Source: Candidatus Nitrosocosmicus oleophilus
GTDB lineage: Archaea; Thermoproteota; Nitrososphaeria; Nitrososphaerales; Nitrososphaeraceae
Assembly: GCF_000802205.1 (NCBI RefSeq)
Contig: NZ_CP012850.1
Span: 1,674,001-1,738,000 of the forward strand
Length of the DNA: 64,000 nucleotides
Reading direction: 5' to 3'
In this document: one piece after another, positions 34,690-45,259 of the stretch
How positions within the stretch are numbered: position 1 is the stretch's first letter
How the letters are laid out: each line of letters opens with the position of its first letter
Position numbers and translations under genes: made by a program
The notes under the pieces: generated by a model
What the model saw: only the letters and a program-made list of their open reading frames with translations
Database searches by the model: none
Told to the model about the DNA's origin: nothing

Positions 34690-36114
34690 TTATTTTCTTG
34701 AATACCGAACACAGCGTTCTACAAACCTATCTGAGAAAGTTGAATTCATAAAATGTGTATGCATATAAGATGCTATGCAGTCATGAACATAGAAACCGTC
34801 TCTCCCATCCATTATGCCTTTCCCCTTTTTTAAATCATAAATCAAATCTAGATCGTTCTTATTAATAACTACATTTGAATAATGAAATTCATGACCTCTC
34901 ACCTTTCGTGTCCTTCCGAGATAAGTTTGATCATTATTTAATAAAGCCTCTGTATAACCTAGGGTAACTTTACCCGTCATCAATGTATCTGCATCAAATA
35001 ATCCCACCATTTTGTACTTCTTCTTGTTGTTTTTATAGCCTGAAATTGTCTTTGTTAAGTACATTAATCCTCCGCATTCAGCATAAATTGGTATGTCCTT
35101 CTGTGCCAAATCCAAGATTGACCTCCGCATGCTAGAATTGTTTTGTAGTTTATCTGCAATTACTTCTGGAAATCCGCCACCTAATATTATACCTGTTGTA
35201 TCTTCTGAGATACCAATATCATCTAGAGGACTGAAAAACTCTATTTTAGCCCTCTTGTGTAACATGTCCAGGTTATCTTGGTAGTAAAAATTAAAAGACT
35301 TATCTAATGCAACTAATATCTTTACTTTTGAATTATGTAACTTTTTAGATTCTTGATGTCTGGATTTTCTTTTTACCAAGTCCATTGAAAACTTTTCAAA
35401 TTTTGATTTATCTAGATAATTTATTTTCTTAGCTATCTGAATAATCATTTCAAAATCCAGATGTTCAGCAACAATCTTGGAATTGTCTACGATACTGTTC
35501 TGTAATGTGGCACTTAGTTCCATGCGTGGAATCAAGCCTAGATGTCTTTCATAATAGATTAGTTTCTTATCATTAAATATTTTTCCTACAATAGGTATCT
35601 TAATTTTTGATTCAAACGCCTCAACAATATATCTCAAATGTCTTTCACTTGCAATGTTATTTAAGATCACTCCTGCAATCCTTATCTTGCGTTCAAATTT
35701 AATAAACCCCAGGGTAATTGCAGCTAATGATCGGGCTGCTTTTTTTGCATCCACAACTAAAAGAATCGGAAGGTCTAGGATCCTTGATACATGTGCAGTG
35801 CTTGCAAAATTGTTCTTCCCCGACATCCCGTCATATAACCCCATTACGCCTTCTAAAACCGTAATATCAGAGTCTATAGAATTTTTCAAATATGATTCCT
35901 TTAATCCGTTTATCCCCATTAGCCATACATCAAGATTTCTTGATCGGCGTTTTGAAATCATGTTGTGATAAGATGGATCAATATAATCGGGTCCAATCTT
36001 GAATGGCTGAACCTTATATCCTTTTTTCAAAAGCCCTTGAATTACAGCTGTTGATATTGTAGTTTTTCCAACCCCGCTACTGATTCCTGCTATAACAATT
36101 CCAGGGGTTTTCAT
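34690..36114 (-). CDS. cbiA: Cobyrinate a,c-diamide synthase
   Basis: It amidates the a and c side chains of cobyrinate using glutamine and ATP. The N-terminal dethiobiotin-synthetase-like P-loop reads GISSGVGKTTISTAVI, followed by PFKIGPDYIDPSYH. The C-terminal glutaminase has GIILGGGFPE and the nucleophile in YAECGGLMYL. The 474-residue length fits CbiA/CobB. It is convergent with cbiC, so its transcript is separate from the cbiG-X-C unit. Confidence 0.95.
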   Translation of the reverse strand: MKTPGIVIAGISSGVGKTTISTAVIQGLLKKGYKVQPFKIGPDYIDPSYHNMISKRRSRNLDVWLMGINGLKESYLKNSIDSDITVLEGVMGLYDGMSGKNNFASTAHVSRILDLPILLVVDAKKAARSLAAITLGFIKFERKIRIAGVILNNIASERHLRYIVEAFESKIKIPIVGKIFNDKKLIYYERHLGLIPRMELSATLQNSIVDNSKIVAEHLDFEMIIQIAKKINYLDKSKFEKFSMDLVKRKSRHQESKKLHNSKVKILVALDKSFNFYYQDNLDMLHKRAKIEFFSPLDDIGISEDTTGIILGGGFPEVIADKLQNNSSMRRSILDLAQKDIPIYAECGGLMYLTKTISGYKNNKKKYKMVGLFDADTLMTGKVTLGYTEALLNNDQTYLGRTRKVRGHEFHYSNVVINKNDLDLIYDLKKGKGIMDGRDGFYVHDCIASYMHTHFMNSTFSDRFVERCVRYSRK

Positions 36115-36253
36115 GATAGGACGTTGTCATTAACTACTTAAAAATATTATTTCCACCAAGTTTTTTCGGTTTTCTAACTTGTATTAATAATATTCATTTA
36201 ATAGGCGATGAGTACTTTTAAATGATTATTTATTCTGGTTAAAGTCATGTTAC

Positions 36254-37957
36254 TTACGGGTTTAACATTTTTCTTCTTAAATATCTGTTATATGTTAAAC
36301 CAAATCTATGTGATTCATCTCTTATGTGTTGCAAAATTTTTAAGGATTTCTTGTTTCTTGGAATTAGGATAGGCATGGCAGATGACGGAGTGTGGACTTC
36401 TTCATTCTCTTTGGCTAGAGAAATGCAGTCGATTTCTCCTATGCCTAACTTCTTCAATGTTGCAATTGCCGTGTTTAAGTGGCCTTTCCCACCATCAATT
36501 ACAATCAAGTCGGGAAATCTATCAGTTCGTTTGTCCTCTGGAACATCTTCGCCAAATTTGTCGGATGAATATCTTCTCCTTATAATCTCTTCCATCATTA
36601 AAAAGTCATTTTGGTATGATACCTTTTTTATCTTGAATTTTCTATACCCTTGCTTTTCTGGGATACCATTCATGAATCGGGTACAAGCTCCCACAGCAAA
36701 ATCATTTCCGAAGTTTGAAATATCAAAACAATCTATAATGTATGGTAATCTTTTCAATCCTAGTAATTTCTGCAGATCATCAAGTGCAGGTTCATGATTC
36801 TTTTCAATATATGTTAATAGATTGTTTAGTATCAGTTGCATGATATTAAACTTGTTTATATCATTGGATTTATATTGATGTTCCTCTAACAAGTAATTGG
36901 AATCTAGAGGAATTATTTTAACTTCTGCCCCCGTCATCTTGTACAAGACTTTTTGTAAATTTATTTCTTCTCCGATACTTTTACTAAGGTAGATGACATT
37001 TGGTACTTTCGCACTAGAATGATAGTATTGGCAAATAAAATTTTCTATCGAATTATCCCCTAACATATCAAACTGGTATTTTTTCATGTCATTGATGATC
37101 CCATTCTTGCTCACTAGTGTCATTACATGCATATTATTTTGGTTTTCATCTTCCAAGAATCCAATATATTCCTCAGATTTGTAACCTTCGATAGAATTAT
37201 TTTCCATTTTTTGATGGTGTAACAAATTTTGCAGTCTGGTAAGAGTATCTCTGATAAAAATAGCTCTTTCATAATCTCGGTTATCAGAAGCAATCTTCAT
37301 TTCTGTCTCAAGTTTTTTGTTAAAATTACCTAGGGCTTCGTTGTCATCTAATATTTTTTTTAAGGATACTATATTTTCCTTGTATTGCTCCTCGCTAATT
37401 TTATTAATACATGGTGCATCACAGTTTCCAATATGATACTCTAAACATTCTTTTTTAGGTAGTTTTGTACAGATTCTGATCTTAAACATTTTCCTCAGTA
37501 AACCGACAGACAGGTATCTCGAACTCCCTTTTACAAATGGACCTATTATCTCGCCTTTTGTACCTGTAAAATGTCCGTTTCTGTTTCTCCTTGTTACTAG
37601 TAACCTTGGAAATGTTTCATCTGTAATTTTCAGGTATGTGTATCTCTGTTGATCTTTGAGTTCAATATTAAAAATTGGTCTATGTTTTTTGATCAAATTT
37701 GATTCCAACAGGTATGCTTCAATTTCGTTATCTGTGATAATGTAATCTATGCTTTTGATTTTAGTTACAAGTACTCTAGTTTTCCAATTATTATCCTGCA
37801 AATTCTGAATGTTTTTGGAAAAATAACTTTTGATTCTTCTATCGAGATATTTTGCTTTGCCAATATAAATAATGTTTCCATTTTCATCCTTCATTATGTA
37901 TACACCGGGATTATGCGGGTAAGGATATTTGATATGGTTGATCTCTTTTGATTTCAA
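36254..37957 (-). CDS. uvrC: Excinuclease subunit UvrC lacking the C-terminal helix-hairpin-helix domain
   Basis: The dual-incision nuclease of nucleotide excision repair. The N-terminal GIY-YIG domain begins PGVYIMKDENGNIIYIGKAK. A cysteine cluster (CLEYHIGNCDAPC), a UVR motif and the C-terminal RNase H-like nuclease (IDCFDISNFGNDF; LIVIDGGKGHL; HIRDESHRFG) follow. It stops 18 residues after DESHRFG, so the usual (HhH)2 DNA-binding domain of about 60 residues is missing. The downstream bases do not encode it in any frame. A His common in bacterial enzymes (DISH) is Asn here (DISN). Confidence 0.94.
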   Translation of the reverse strand: MKSKEINHIKYPYPHNPGVYIMKDENGNIIYIGKAKYLDRRIKSYFSKNIQNLQDNNWKTRVLVTKIKSIDYIITDNEIEAYLLESNLIKKHRPIFNIELKDQQRYTYLKITDETFPRLLVTRRNRNGHFTGTKGEIIGPFVKGSSRYLSVGLLRKMFKIRICTKLPKKECLEYHIGNCDAPCINKISEEQYKENIVSLKKILDDNEALGNFNKKLETEMKIASDNRDYERAIFIRDTLTRLQNLLHHQKMENNSIEGYKSEEYIGFLEDENQNNMHVMTLVSKNGIINDMKKYQFDMLGDNSIENFICQYYHSSAKVPNVIYLSKSIGEEINLQKVLYKMTGAEVKIIPLDSNYLLEEHQYKSNDINKFNIMQLILNNLLTYIEKNHEPALDDLQKLLGLKRLPYIIDCFDISNFGNDFAVGACTRFMNGIPEKQGYRKFKIKKVSYQNDFLMMEEIIRRRYSSDKFGEDVPEDKRTDRFPDLIVIDGGKGHLNTAIATLKKLGIGEIDCISLAKENEEVHTPSSAMPILIPRNKKSLKILQHIRDESHRFGLTYNRYLRRKMLNP

Positions 37958-38015
37958 TTTAATTTTTTTTACCCTTGAAAAAGAACAATCCTTTCCTCCA
38001 ATACCATATATCCAT

Positions 38016-40907
38016 TCACCTGTTTTTCTTTACGACCAATTCTTTCTCACTTAATGTTCTCATCTTTTCCTTTAGATACTGTCCGGTGTAACTCGAGTTA
38101 TTCTCTGAAATCTCTTCAGGAGTACCAGTTGCTATGATTTGTCCTCCTTTATTTCCGCCCTCAGGACCCAAATCGATAATCCAGTCAGCGGAGGCGATGA
38201 TATCAAGATTATGTTCAATTACAATGATCGTATTTCCAAGTTCTCTTAACCTAAACAGTATTTTTAATAATTTCTTTACATCTGCAAAATGTAATCCTGT
38301 GGTAGGCTCATCCAAAATGTACATCGTGTTACCTGAATCCCTTTTTGATAGTTCGGTTGCTAATTTTATCCTTTGTGCTTCCCCTCCTGAAAGTGTAGTA
38401 GCAGCTTGACCTAGATGTAAATAACCCAAACCTACCTCATCCAACAGCTTTAACTTGTTTCGTATAGGGGTATTGTTTTTAAAGAACTCTAGCGCTTCTT
38501 CCACAGTCATATTTAGAACATCTGATATGTTTTTTCCTTTATATTTGACTGCCAAAGTTTCACTATTATATCGGCATCCTTTACATTGATCACATGTAAT
38601 ATATACATCGGGCAAGAATTGCATTTCTATTTTTCTAACCCCAGCTCCATCACACATATCGCATCTGCCTCCAGGCACATTGAATGAAAATCTACCCATC
38701 TTATATCCTCGCTCTTTTGATAATTGTGTTCTTGAAAACAAATCTCTTATGAAGGTAAAAGCATTTACATATGTAACAGCATTAGACCGTGGGGTTCTAC
38801 CAATTGGAGATTGATCTATCCCTATAACTTTGTCAATCTGTTCTGTCCCCACAATACTCTGGTGCTTTCCGATTCTTGATTTGGATTTATAAAAATGATT
38901 GGTTAAATAGTTAAATAATATATCATTAACGAGTGTAGATTTACCAGATCCAGAAACACCTGTGACTACCGTAATTACACCTAATGGAAAAATGGGATTA
39001 ATATCTTTAAGATTGTTCTCATTTGCACCAAAAACTTTGATAAATCGGTCTCCGATATTTTTGCGTTGAAGAGTTTCATTTACCACCGTTCTTCCAATTA
39101 AATAATCTGCGGTAAGAGAATCCTTACTTCTTAATATATCGTGAAGTTCTCCTTGCGCGACGACCTGTCCACCGTGTATTCCTGCCCTTGGGCCAATATC
39201 AACGATCCAGTCAGCATTTTTAATGACCTCCTCGTCATGCTCTACAACAATAACAGTGTTTCCAATTTCTCTCAATTTGAAGAGGGTGTTTATCAATAGC
39301 TTATTATCTCTTTGATGCAGTCCAATAGTTGGTTCGTCTAATACATATAGTACACCGGTCAAATTAGTTCCGATCTGGGTAGCTAATCTGATTCTTTGTG
39401 ATTCGCCACCTGAGAGTGTACCTGCATTCCTATTCAGGTTCAAATAATTCAAACCAACATTTGATAGAAACTTTAACCTGCTATTTATCTCTTTTAATAT
39501 TTGTTTTGAAATTATTAAATCATTATTATCGAGAGTAATGTTACTAAAGAATTCAATAGTTTTTTCTACAGGAAGGTTACAAATGTCCATAATCGATTTT
39601 CCACCTATCCTAACAGAGAGTACTTCTTTTTTCAACCTTTGACCACTGCATAGTTCACAGGGTTTTTCAATCATAAATTTTCTAATTTCTTCGCGTTTTG
39701 ATTCCGAATCAGTTTCATTGAATATTCTTTGTAGATTGGAAATTACTCCTTCAAACCTACCCGAATACTCCCATGAACTATCACTCGACCTTGATGTATA
39801 ATTATACTTTATCTTTGAATCTGTTCCATTTAGGATAACATTAATTTGTTCTTTGGTCATTCTGTCAATTGGAGTATTGAGGTTAAAACCGAATCTTTTA
39901 CCCACGTCCTTTAGCATTGAGGTCCTAAAACTTGCAAAATGGCCCGCTGACCATGGTTTAATTGCACCATCTAAGATCGTTTTGGTCTTGTCGGGTATGA
40001 TCAAGTCAACATCAAACTCTGTTTCAACTCCCAATCCATGGCAACTTGGGCAAGCGCCAAATGGAGAATTGAAGGAAAAAAATCTAGGTTCCATTTCTCC
40101 AATACTTATATTACAGAGAGGACATGAATTTCTTTGAGAAAATAAATATTCTTTCCCGTTGATCAAAGCCATGACGATACCGCCACCTTTTTCAATTGCG
40201 TTTTGTACTGCTTCGAAAACTCTATCTTTTTCTTCCAATGTTTTGTTATTCGATATTCTGTCGATAACAATCTCAATTGAATGCCTTAAATGTTTCTCCT
40301 TTGCCGAAATGATATCTAATTGCTTGCTATTAGCAATATCTATTATTTCCTTATCTACTCTGATCCGAGAATAGCCTTGTTCCTTTAGAGCTTCCATGGT
40401 CTTCTCGTATGTCCCTTTTTTTTCTCTAACAATAGGAGCCAAAACTAATAACATTCCATCAGGGATGTTACTATTAGTAAGATCAAGTATTGACGTAACT
40501 ATCGACTCTACGGATTGGTAGGATATTTCTGTTCCGCATTTGGGACAATAAGGGATCCCAATTTTTGAAAACAACAATCTAAGGTAGTCATAAATCTCGG
40601 TAATTGTTCCAACGGTCGAGCGTGGATTTTTGTTGGTTGTTTTCTGTTGAATTGCTATTGCTGGCGACAGCCCATCGATCACATCTACATCAGGTTTGTC
40701 CATGATTTGCAAGAACTGTCTTGCATATGCCGATAGTGATTCTACGTATCTCCTCTGTCCCTCAGCGAAAATGGTATCAAACGCTAAGGTAGATTTCCCA
40801 GAACCGGACAAGCCTGTAATAACTACTAATTTATTCTTTGGAATTTCTAAGTTAAGATTTTTTAGATTGTGTTCCTTTGCTCCCTTAATTACAATTTTAT
40901 TTTCCAT
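38016..40907 (-). CDS. uvrA: Excinuclease subunit UvrA
   Basis: A damage-sensing ABC ATPase of 963 residues with two nucleotide-binding domains. Walker A motifs are GLSGSGKSTLAFDTI and GVSGSGKSTLVNDIL, signatures are LSGGESQRIRLA and LSGGEAQRIKLA, and zinc modules contain CPLCNISIGE/CPSCHGLG and CDMCDGAG/CDQCKGCR. Length and domain order are normal. uvrB ends seven bases before its start and uvrC follows after about 60 bases, so uvrBAC form one operon. The system is of bacterial type. Confidence 0.97.
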   Translation of the reverse strand: MENKIVIKGAKEHNLKNLNLEIPKNKLVVITGLSGSGKSTLAFDTIFAEGQRRYVESLSAYARQFLQIMDKPDVDVIDGLSPAIAIQQKTTNKNPRSTVGTITEIYDYLRLLFSKIGIPYCPKCGTEISYQSVESIVTSILDLTNSNIPDGMLLVLAPIVREKKGTYEKTMEALKEQGYSRIRVDKEIIDIANSKQLDIISAKEKHLRHSIEIVIDRISNNKTLEEKDRVFEAVQNAIEKGGGIVMALINGKEYLFSQRNSCPLCNISIGEMEPRFFSFNSPFGACPSCHGLGVETEFDVDLIIPDKTKTILDGAIKPWSAGHFASFRTSMLKDVGKRFGFNLNTPIDRMTKEQINVILNGTDSKIKYNYTSRSSDSSWEYSGRFEGVISNLQRIFNETDSESKREEIRKFMIEKPCELCSGQRLKKEVLSVRIGGKSIMDICNLPVEKTIEFFSNITLDNNDLIISKQILKEINSRLKFLSNVGLNYLNLNRNAGTLSGGESQRIRLATQIGTNLTGVLYVLDEPTIGLHQRDNKLLINTLFKLREIGNTVIVVEHDEEVIKNADWIVDIGPRAGIHGGQVVAQGELHDILRSKDSLTADYLIGRTVVNETLQRKNIGDRFIKVFGANENNLKDINPIFPLGVITVVTGVSGSGKSTLVNDILFNYLTNHFYKSKSRIGKHQSIVGTEQIDKVIGIDQSPIGRTPRSNAVTYVNAFTFIRDLFSRTQLSKERGYKMGRFSFNVPGGRCDMCDGAGVRKIEMQFLPDVYITCDQCKGCRYNSETLAVKYKGKNISDVLNMTVEEALEFFKNNTPIRNKLKLLDEVGLGYLHLGQAATTLSGGEAQRIKLATELSKRDSGNTMYILDEPTTGLHFADVKKLLKILFRLRELGNTIIVIEHNLDIIASADWIIDLGPEGGNKGGQIIATGTPEEISENNSSYTGQYLKEKMRTLSEKELVVKKNR

Positions 40908-40913
40908 TTTGGC

Positions 40914-42872
40914 TTAACTAGATTTCAGTTTTAACAAAATTTCATTTACCTTTTTGAGATGTTGTCTGTGTTCAATTGCTTTTTCAAACTCCAATTCCTC
41001 TGCAAATTTGTTCATCTGAGTCTCTATTTTGGTCGATAACTCTATTAAATCATTTCTAGTCATTGCTTTCAAATTAACCTCCAAGTTTGAGATATTTGAA
41101 TTCTTTTGAGGGATCGGTTTTGTGATACTTTTAGGCTCAATTTTGTTTTCTAGATTAAATTCAATCTGTTTTTTGCGCCTTCTATTAGTTTCTATTACAG
41201 CTTCCTTTATGGATTTGGTCACCGAATTTGAATACATGATTACCTTCCCATCAATGTTCCTAGCAGCCCTTCCAAAGGTTTGAATAAGACTAGTATAATT
41301 TCTTAAGAACCCTTCTTTGTCAGCATCCAAAATAGCCACAAGCGAAACTTCAGGCAAGTCTAATCCTTCTCTTAACAGATTTATCCCAACTAACACATCA
41401 AACTCTCCTATCCTAAGCTGTCTAAGTAATTCAGTCCGTTCCAGCCCACTAATTTCCGAATGAATATACCTTACCTTAATCCCGTTTCTAGAGAGGTAGT
41501 CTGCCATATCTTCGGCCATCTTCTTAGTCAATGTCGTCACTAACGTTCTCTGCTTCTTTGAGACCCTTTCTTGAATCTGATAGATTAGATCTGAAATCTG
41601 ACCTTGGGTTTTTTTTATTTCTATTTGAGGATCGACTAATCCTGTTGGCCTAACTAATTGCTCAACAAGATTATCATGGTTATTTATCTCATATTTTCCG
41701 GGCGTTGCGGATACATATATTACATGATTAAGATATTTTTCAAACTCTTCAAACTTTAGAGGTCGGTTATCAAATGCACTTGGTAATCGGAACCCATAAT
41801 CTATCAATGTTTTTTTCCTTGAATAATCTCCTTTGTACATTCCCATAATTTGAGGTAAAGTTACATGAGATTCATCTATGACTAACAGGAAATCTTTATC
41901 AAAAAAATCTAATAGACAATAAGCCGGTTGACCCCTCTTTCTCCCATCAAAGTGCCTTGAATAATTCTCTATTCCGCTGCAATATCCTAGTTCCGATAGC
42001 ATTTCGAGATCATAATTTGTCCTAGATAGCAACCTTTGCCTTTCAAGTTCGGAGGGCAATTTGGGGTACCATTCTTCCAATTCTTTCTTTATTGATACGA
42101 GTGCCCTTTTCTGACTATCTTGATCTACAATATAGTGTTTGGCAGGAAAAATGATTATCGAATCTAATTCTTTTTTTATATCTTTAGTCAGTTTATCGAT
42201 CATTGTAATTTTTTCTATATGATGTCCGAAAAGACTAATCCTTATTATATCATCAGAATATCCTGGAATAATATCTATTATGTCTCCTTTGGTACTAAAA
42301 GATCCGCTTGTCAAATTCATATCATTTCTTTCATATCTTATTTTTATTAAATTCCTGATAATACTTCTTCTATCTATCTCCATCTCCTTCTTAAGTGTAA
42401 GAGATTGCTCTCTCCATTCATGGGGTGAACCCAATGAATAGATACATGAAACAGTGGCGATGATAATTGTCGGTTCCCCTGACAATAACATTGATGTTGA
42501 TTCGAGACGCATTTGTTCGATTTTTTCATTTATTTCAGTATCCTTTTCTATATAGGTATCAGTTTGAGGCAAATAACTTTCTGGTTGGTAATAATCATAA
42601 AAGCTCACAAAGTACCCTACATTGTTATTTGGGAAAAATTCCTTAAACTCAGTATATAGTTGAGCGGACAAAGTTTTGTTGTGTGATATTACCAATGTAT
42701 TTTTATTGTATTTGGCTATTACATTGGCAACTGTATACGTTTTACCACTGCCAGTAACTCCTAGAAGTATCTGTCTTTTTTTCTTTTTTTCTAATCCATC
42801 TATCAATCCTCTAATTGCATTTGGCTGATCTCCACTGGGCACTAGATTGTTTGATAATTGAAAATTGCCCAA
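40914..42872 (-). CDS. uvrB: Excinuclease subunit UvrB
   Basis: The helicase-like subunit that verifies damage and recruits UvrC. Seen are Walker A GVTGSGKTYTVANVI, the beta-hairpin region YYQPESYLPQTDTYIEKD, LVIDESHVT (motif II), GLDLPEVSLVAILDADKEGF and QTFGRAARN. The C-terminal UVR motif (MNKFAEELEFEKAIEHRQHL) interacts with UvrC. The 652-residue length is typical. It is the first gene of uvrBAC. Confidence 0.97.
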   Translation of the reverse strand: MGNFQLSNNLVPSGDQPNAIRGLIDGLEKKKKRQILLGVTGSGKTYTVANVIAKYNKNTLVISHNKTLSAQLYTEFKEFFPNNNVGYFVSFYDYYQPESYLPQTDTYIEKDTEINEKIEQMRLESTSMLLSGEPTIIIATVSCIYSLGSPHEWREQSLTLKKEMEIDRRSIIRNLIKIRYERNDMNLTSGSFSTKGDIIDIIPGYSDDIIRISLFGHHIEKITMIDKLTKDIKKELDSIIIFPAKHYIVDQDSQKRALVSIKKELEEWYPKLPSELERQRLLSRTNYDLEMLSELGYCSGIENYSRHFDGRKRGQPAYCLLDFFDKDFLLVIDESHVTLPQIMGMYKGDYSRKKTLIDYGFRLPSAFDNRPLKFEEFEKYLNHVIYVSATPGKYEINNHDNLVEQLVRPTGLVDPQIEIKKTQGQISDLIYQIQERVSKKQRTLVTTLTKKMAEDMADYLSRNGIKVRYIHSEISGLERTELLRQLRIGEFDVLVGINLLREGLDLPEVSLVAILDADKEGFLRNYTSLIQTFGRAARNIDGKVIMYSNSVTKSIKEAVIETNRRRKKQIEFNLENKIEPKSITKPIPQKNSNISNLEVNLKAMTRNDLIELSTKIETQMNKFAEELEFEKAIEHRQHLKKVNEILLKLKSS

Positions 42873-42990
42873 GACTTACTACCTCAAATATAACTCATAA
42901 ACCATGTCACTTACCAATAAGAATCTGTTAAACAATTTTATCTAAATCTATATATTCTAGCGGCTAGATAATATTTTGCATTCTCATAAC

Positions 42991-44319
42991 TTAAGAAAAT
43001 TTTGACAAGGCATGAACTGGAGAAATCTTGGAACCTTTGTAAGCCGGATACAGTCCAGAAAAAATACTCAAAACTATAACGGTTATACCAATTTTTGATA
43101 TTTCTATGATATTAAAAACTGGATAAATATCTAGGGGTAGATTGAGAAAGTAAAGAAAGCCACTAAGAAGAATGTGAGAACCTAAAAACCCAAATACAAT
43201 TCCTACCATTGCTCCAATTATCCCCAGAAATACAGATTCCATTAAGAACATTCCAAGTATAACACGATTTGTTCCACCTAATGCCTTAATTATCCCGATT
43301 TCCCTGGTTCTTTCGACTACTGAGGTGTAAATGGTGATGATTATCCCAATGGAGCCTACTATCAGAGAAAATATAGCAATACTTGAAATAAATGTGCTAA
43401 TTCCAATGATGAATTTAGTCAGACTTTTTATAATTTCAAGTGAATTAAGAATGGTTACCTGATTATTAAAGTACTTTTGAACAACTTTTACAATGTTGTC
43501 TACTTTGTCAATATTGTCATATGTTAAAAATAACAGATCATAGTCATCTGATTTTTCCAGAATTTCTTTTCCTTTTTGAACGTCAATGAAGATGGAGTTG
43601 TCTAGGAGAGGATTTCCTGTGGAGTTTATTATTCCTAATACTGCAAAAGTGCTATTAATAGATAAGTCTGATTTGCCGCTAGTAAGCCCTTTTAAATTAC
43701 TTAATGTTACCTCATTTTTATTATCTATGAATTGGTTCCTTTCTTGGTTTTCTGCAGCGTTGTTGATTATTTGATCAGAAGTATTCATGAATATTTTTTC
43801 ACTTATTTTCTGAGGGATTACGACATAATTTTGAGATGCTAAATCTAGACCATCAAGTCCTTTGTTTAAATCAGGGATTATGTTAGTCAAGTTATTAAAG
43901 TCTACGGCCAAAACATTAGTTACTTGGGAATGATTTTGATAATTTAACATTACTACACCCTGAAAAGCCGGATTTATCATTTGAACGCCGGGAATCTCAT
44001 TCAAGTATTGCATGGCTTTATCATCAAAAGGGATATTTTTTCCAACCAAGGTCATGTTTTGGTCGAAAAGCACTTGCAGTTTATTTCGTATGCCATCTAT
44101 ACTTGACCCTTGTATTTTATCAGTATTTGATATAACTATCTGATTAGGAAGAATTTTCTTAAAATTTTGTTCTACAAAGTATATTAAACCTTGAGATAGG
44201 CTATTAAGAGAAACTAATAATCCGCAACCCATTATGATCATAAGGATAGTAAGAGCATTCCTTGTTTTTCTCTCCTTAATGGAGCTGTATGTCAGGAATA
44301 GAATCTCTTTAAAATCCAT
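42991..44319 (-). CDS. ABC transporter permease of the MacB/FtsX family
   Basis: A 442-residue protein with one N-terminal helix (about 20-45), a large extracytoplasmic MacB-PCD-like domain (about 50-290) and three C-terminal helices. It has the typical stretch ERTREIGIIKALGGTNRVIL and ends GLYPAYKGSKISPVHALS. Members of this family are usually encoded with an ATP-binding subunit of LolD/MacB type. None is adjacent here, so the partner must lie outside the window. Substrate unknown, probably lipoprotein, peptide or envelope related. Confidence 0.87.
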   Translation of the reverse strand: MDFKEILFLTYSSIKERKTRNALTILMIIMGCGLLVSLNSLSQGLIYFVEQNFKKILPNQIVISNTDKIQGSSIDGIRNKLQVLFDQNMTLVGKNIPFDDKAMQYLNEIPGVQMINPAFQGVVMLNYQNHSQVTNVLAVDFNNLTNIIPDLNKGLDGLDLASQNYVVIPQKISEKIFMNTSDQIINNAAENQERNQFIDNKNEVTLSNLKGLTSGKSDLSINSTFAVLGIINSTGNPLLDNSIFIDVQKGKEILEKSDDYDLLFLTYDNIDKVDNIVKVVQKYFNNQVTILNSLEIIKSLTKFIIGISTFISSIAIFSLIVGSIGIIITIYTSVVERTREIGIIKALGGTNRVILGMFLMESVFLGIIGAMVGIVFGFLGSHILLSGFLYFLNLPLDIYPVFNIIEISKIGITVIVLSIFSGLYPAYKGSKISPVHALSKFS

Positions 44320-44393
44320 GTCGTCTAGTCATGAGGAGTTGGACTCTTAGTTATATAATGTTTTTAAATATGAATTGAATACCAACTGTTAAT

Positions 44394-45092
44394 TTGGGTC
44401 ATACTAACCAAATTCTTTGCATAAAGAATATTTCCATCGAGACTTTAGGCAACATGAAAAGTTATTTTTTATCAGACGGATTCAAGGTCAAAGAAATCCT
44501 TGCCACCACAAAGGCAATAAGATCTCAAAACTTACCAGAATACGATGCGGTTTTTATTCTTGGTGGACCAATGTCCGTTAATGATAACCTTGATTATCTC
44601 CTAGAAGAAAAAAAATTAATCCATTCTTCTTTCGATCTGGGGATCCCGATTTTTGGAATTTGCCTTGGTTCACAACTAATCGCTTCTAGCTGTGGAGGAA
44701 ATGTATACCCAGGACCAAAAAAAGAGATCGGGTGGGGCGAAGTACGAATAACAAGTAAAGGCCAATCGAGTATATTTGATAGTATACGAGGAAATGAAAT
44801 CCGGGTGTTCCACTGGCATGGTGATACGTTTACCTTGCCCAATGAAGCCGAAATTTTGTCTGAATCGGACTTATATATCCAAGCATTTAGATTCAAAAAT
44901 GCCATTGGGATTCAGTTTCATTTGGAGGTAACAAAAAATATGATTCAAAATTGGATTCGCAAGTATCATAAAGAGTTGAAAAATGAAAATCTAAGTAGCG
45001 ATGGACTTGTTAAAGATATCGATAGAAACGTATCGGAGGTGCAAAAGTTATCAAAGATAGTATATACTAATTTTAAGTCTATGATTGAATAG
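44394..45092 (+). CDS. Class I glutamine amidotransferase-like protein
   Basis: A 232-residue GATase of the GuaA-like group. The oxyanion and nucleophile region reads FGICLGSQLIA with Cys90, and the catalytic His and Glu follow at QFHLEV (H176, E178). No synthetase domain is attached. Stand-alone members include gamma-glutamyl hydrolase-like and GMP-synthase-like enzymes of unknown role. The first codon is TTG (44394). The ABC permease gene is divergent with 74 bases between. Confidence 0.83.
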   Translation: MGHTNQILCIKNISIETLGNMKSYFLSDGFKVKEILATTKAIRSQNLPEYDAVFILGGPMSVNDNLDYLLEEKKLIHSSFDLGIPIFGICLGSQLIASSCGGNVYPGPKKEIGWGEVRITSKGQSSIFDSIRGNEIRVFHWHGDTFTLPNEAEILSESDLYIQAFRFKNAIGIQFHLEVTKNMIQNWIRKYHKELKNENLSSDGLVKDIDRNVSEVQKLSKIVYTNFKSMIE

Positions 45093-45259
45093 TTACACGT
45101 TAGTTGTCTTGTCAGCTCAGCGGGGGTCACCCGACAATTGTGCAAATACGACGCTACTTAGATTTTTCCCACCAATTCGACAATTTTTTTCCAATAGGAT
45201 ATACTCACTATGAATCTAAACCCCTATTGAATCAAACTAGATATGGGTTGAATCCATAT

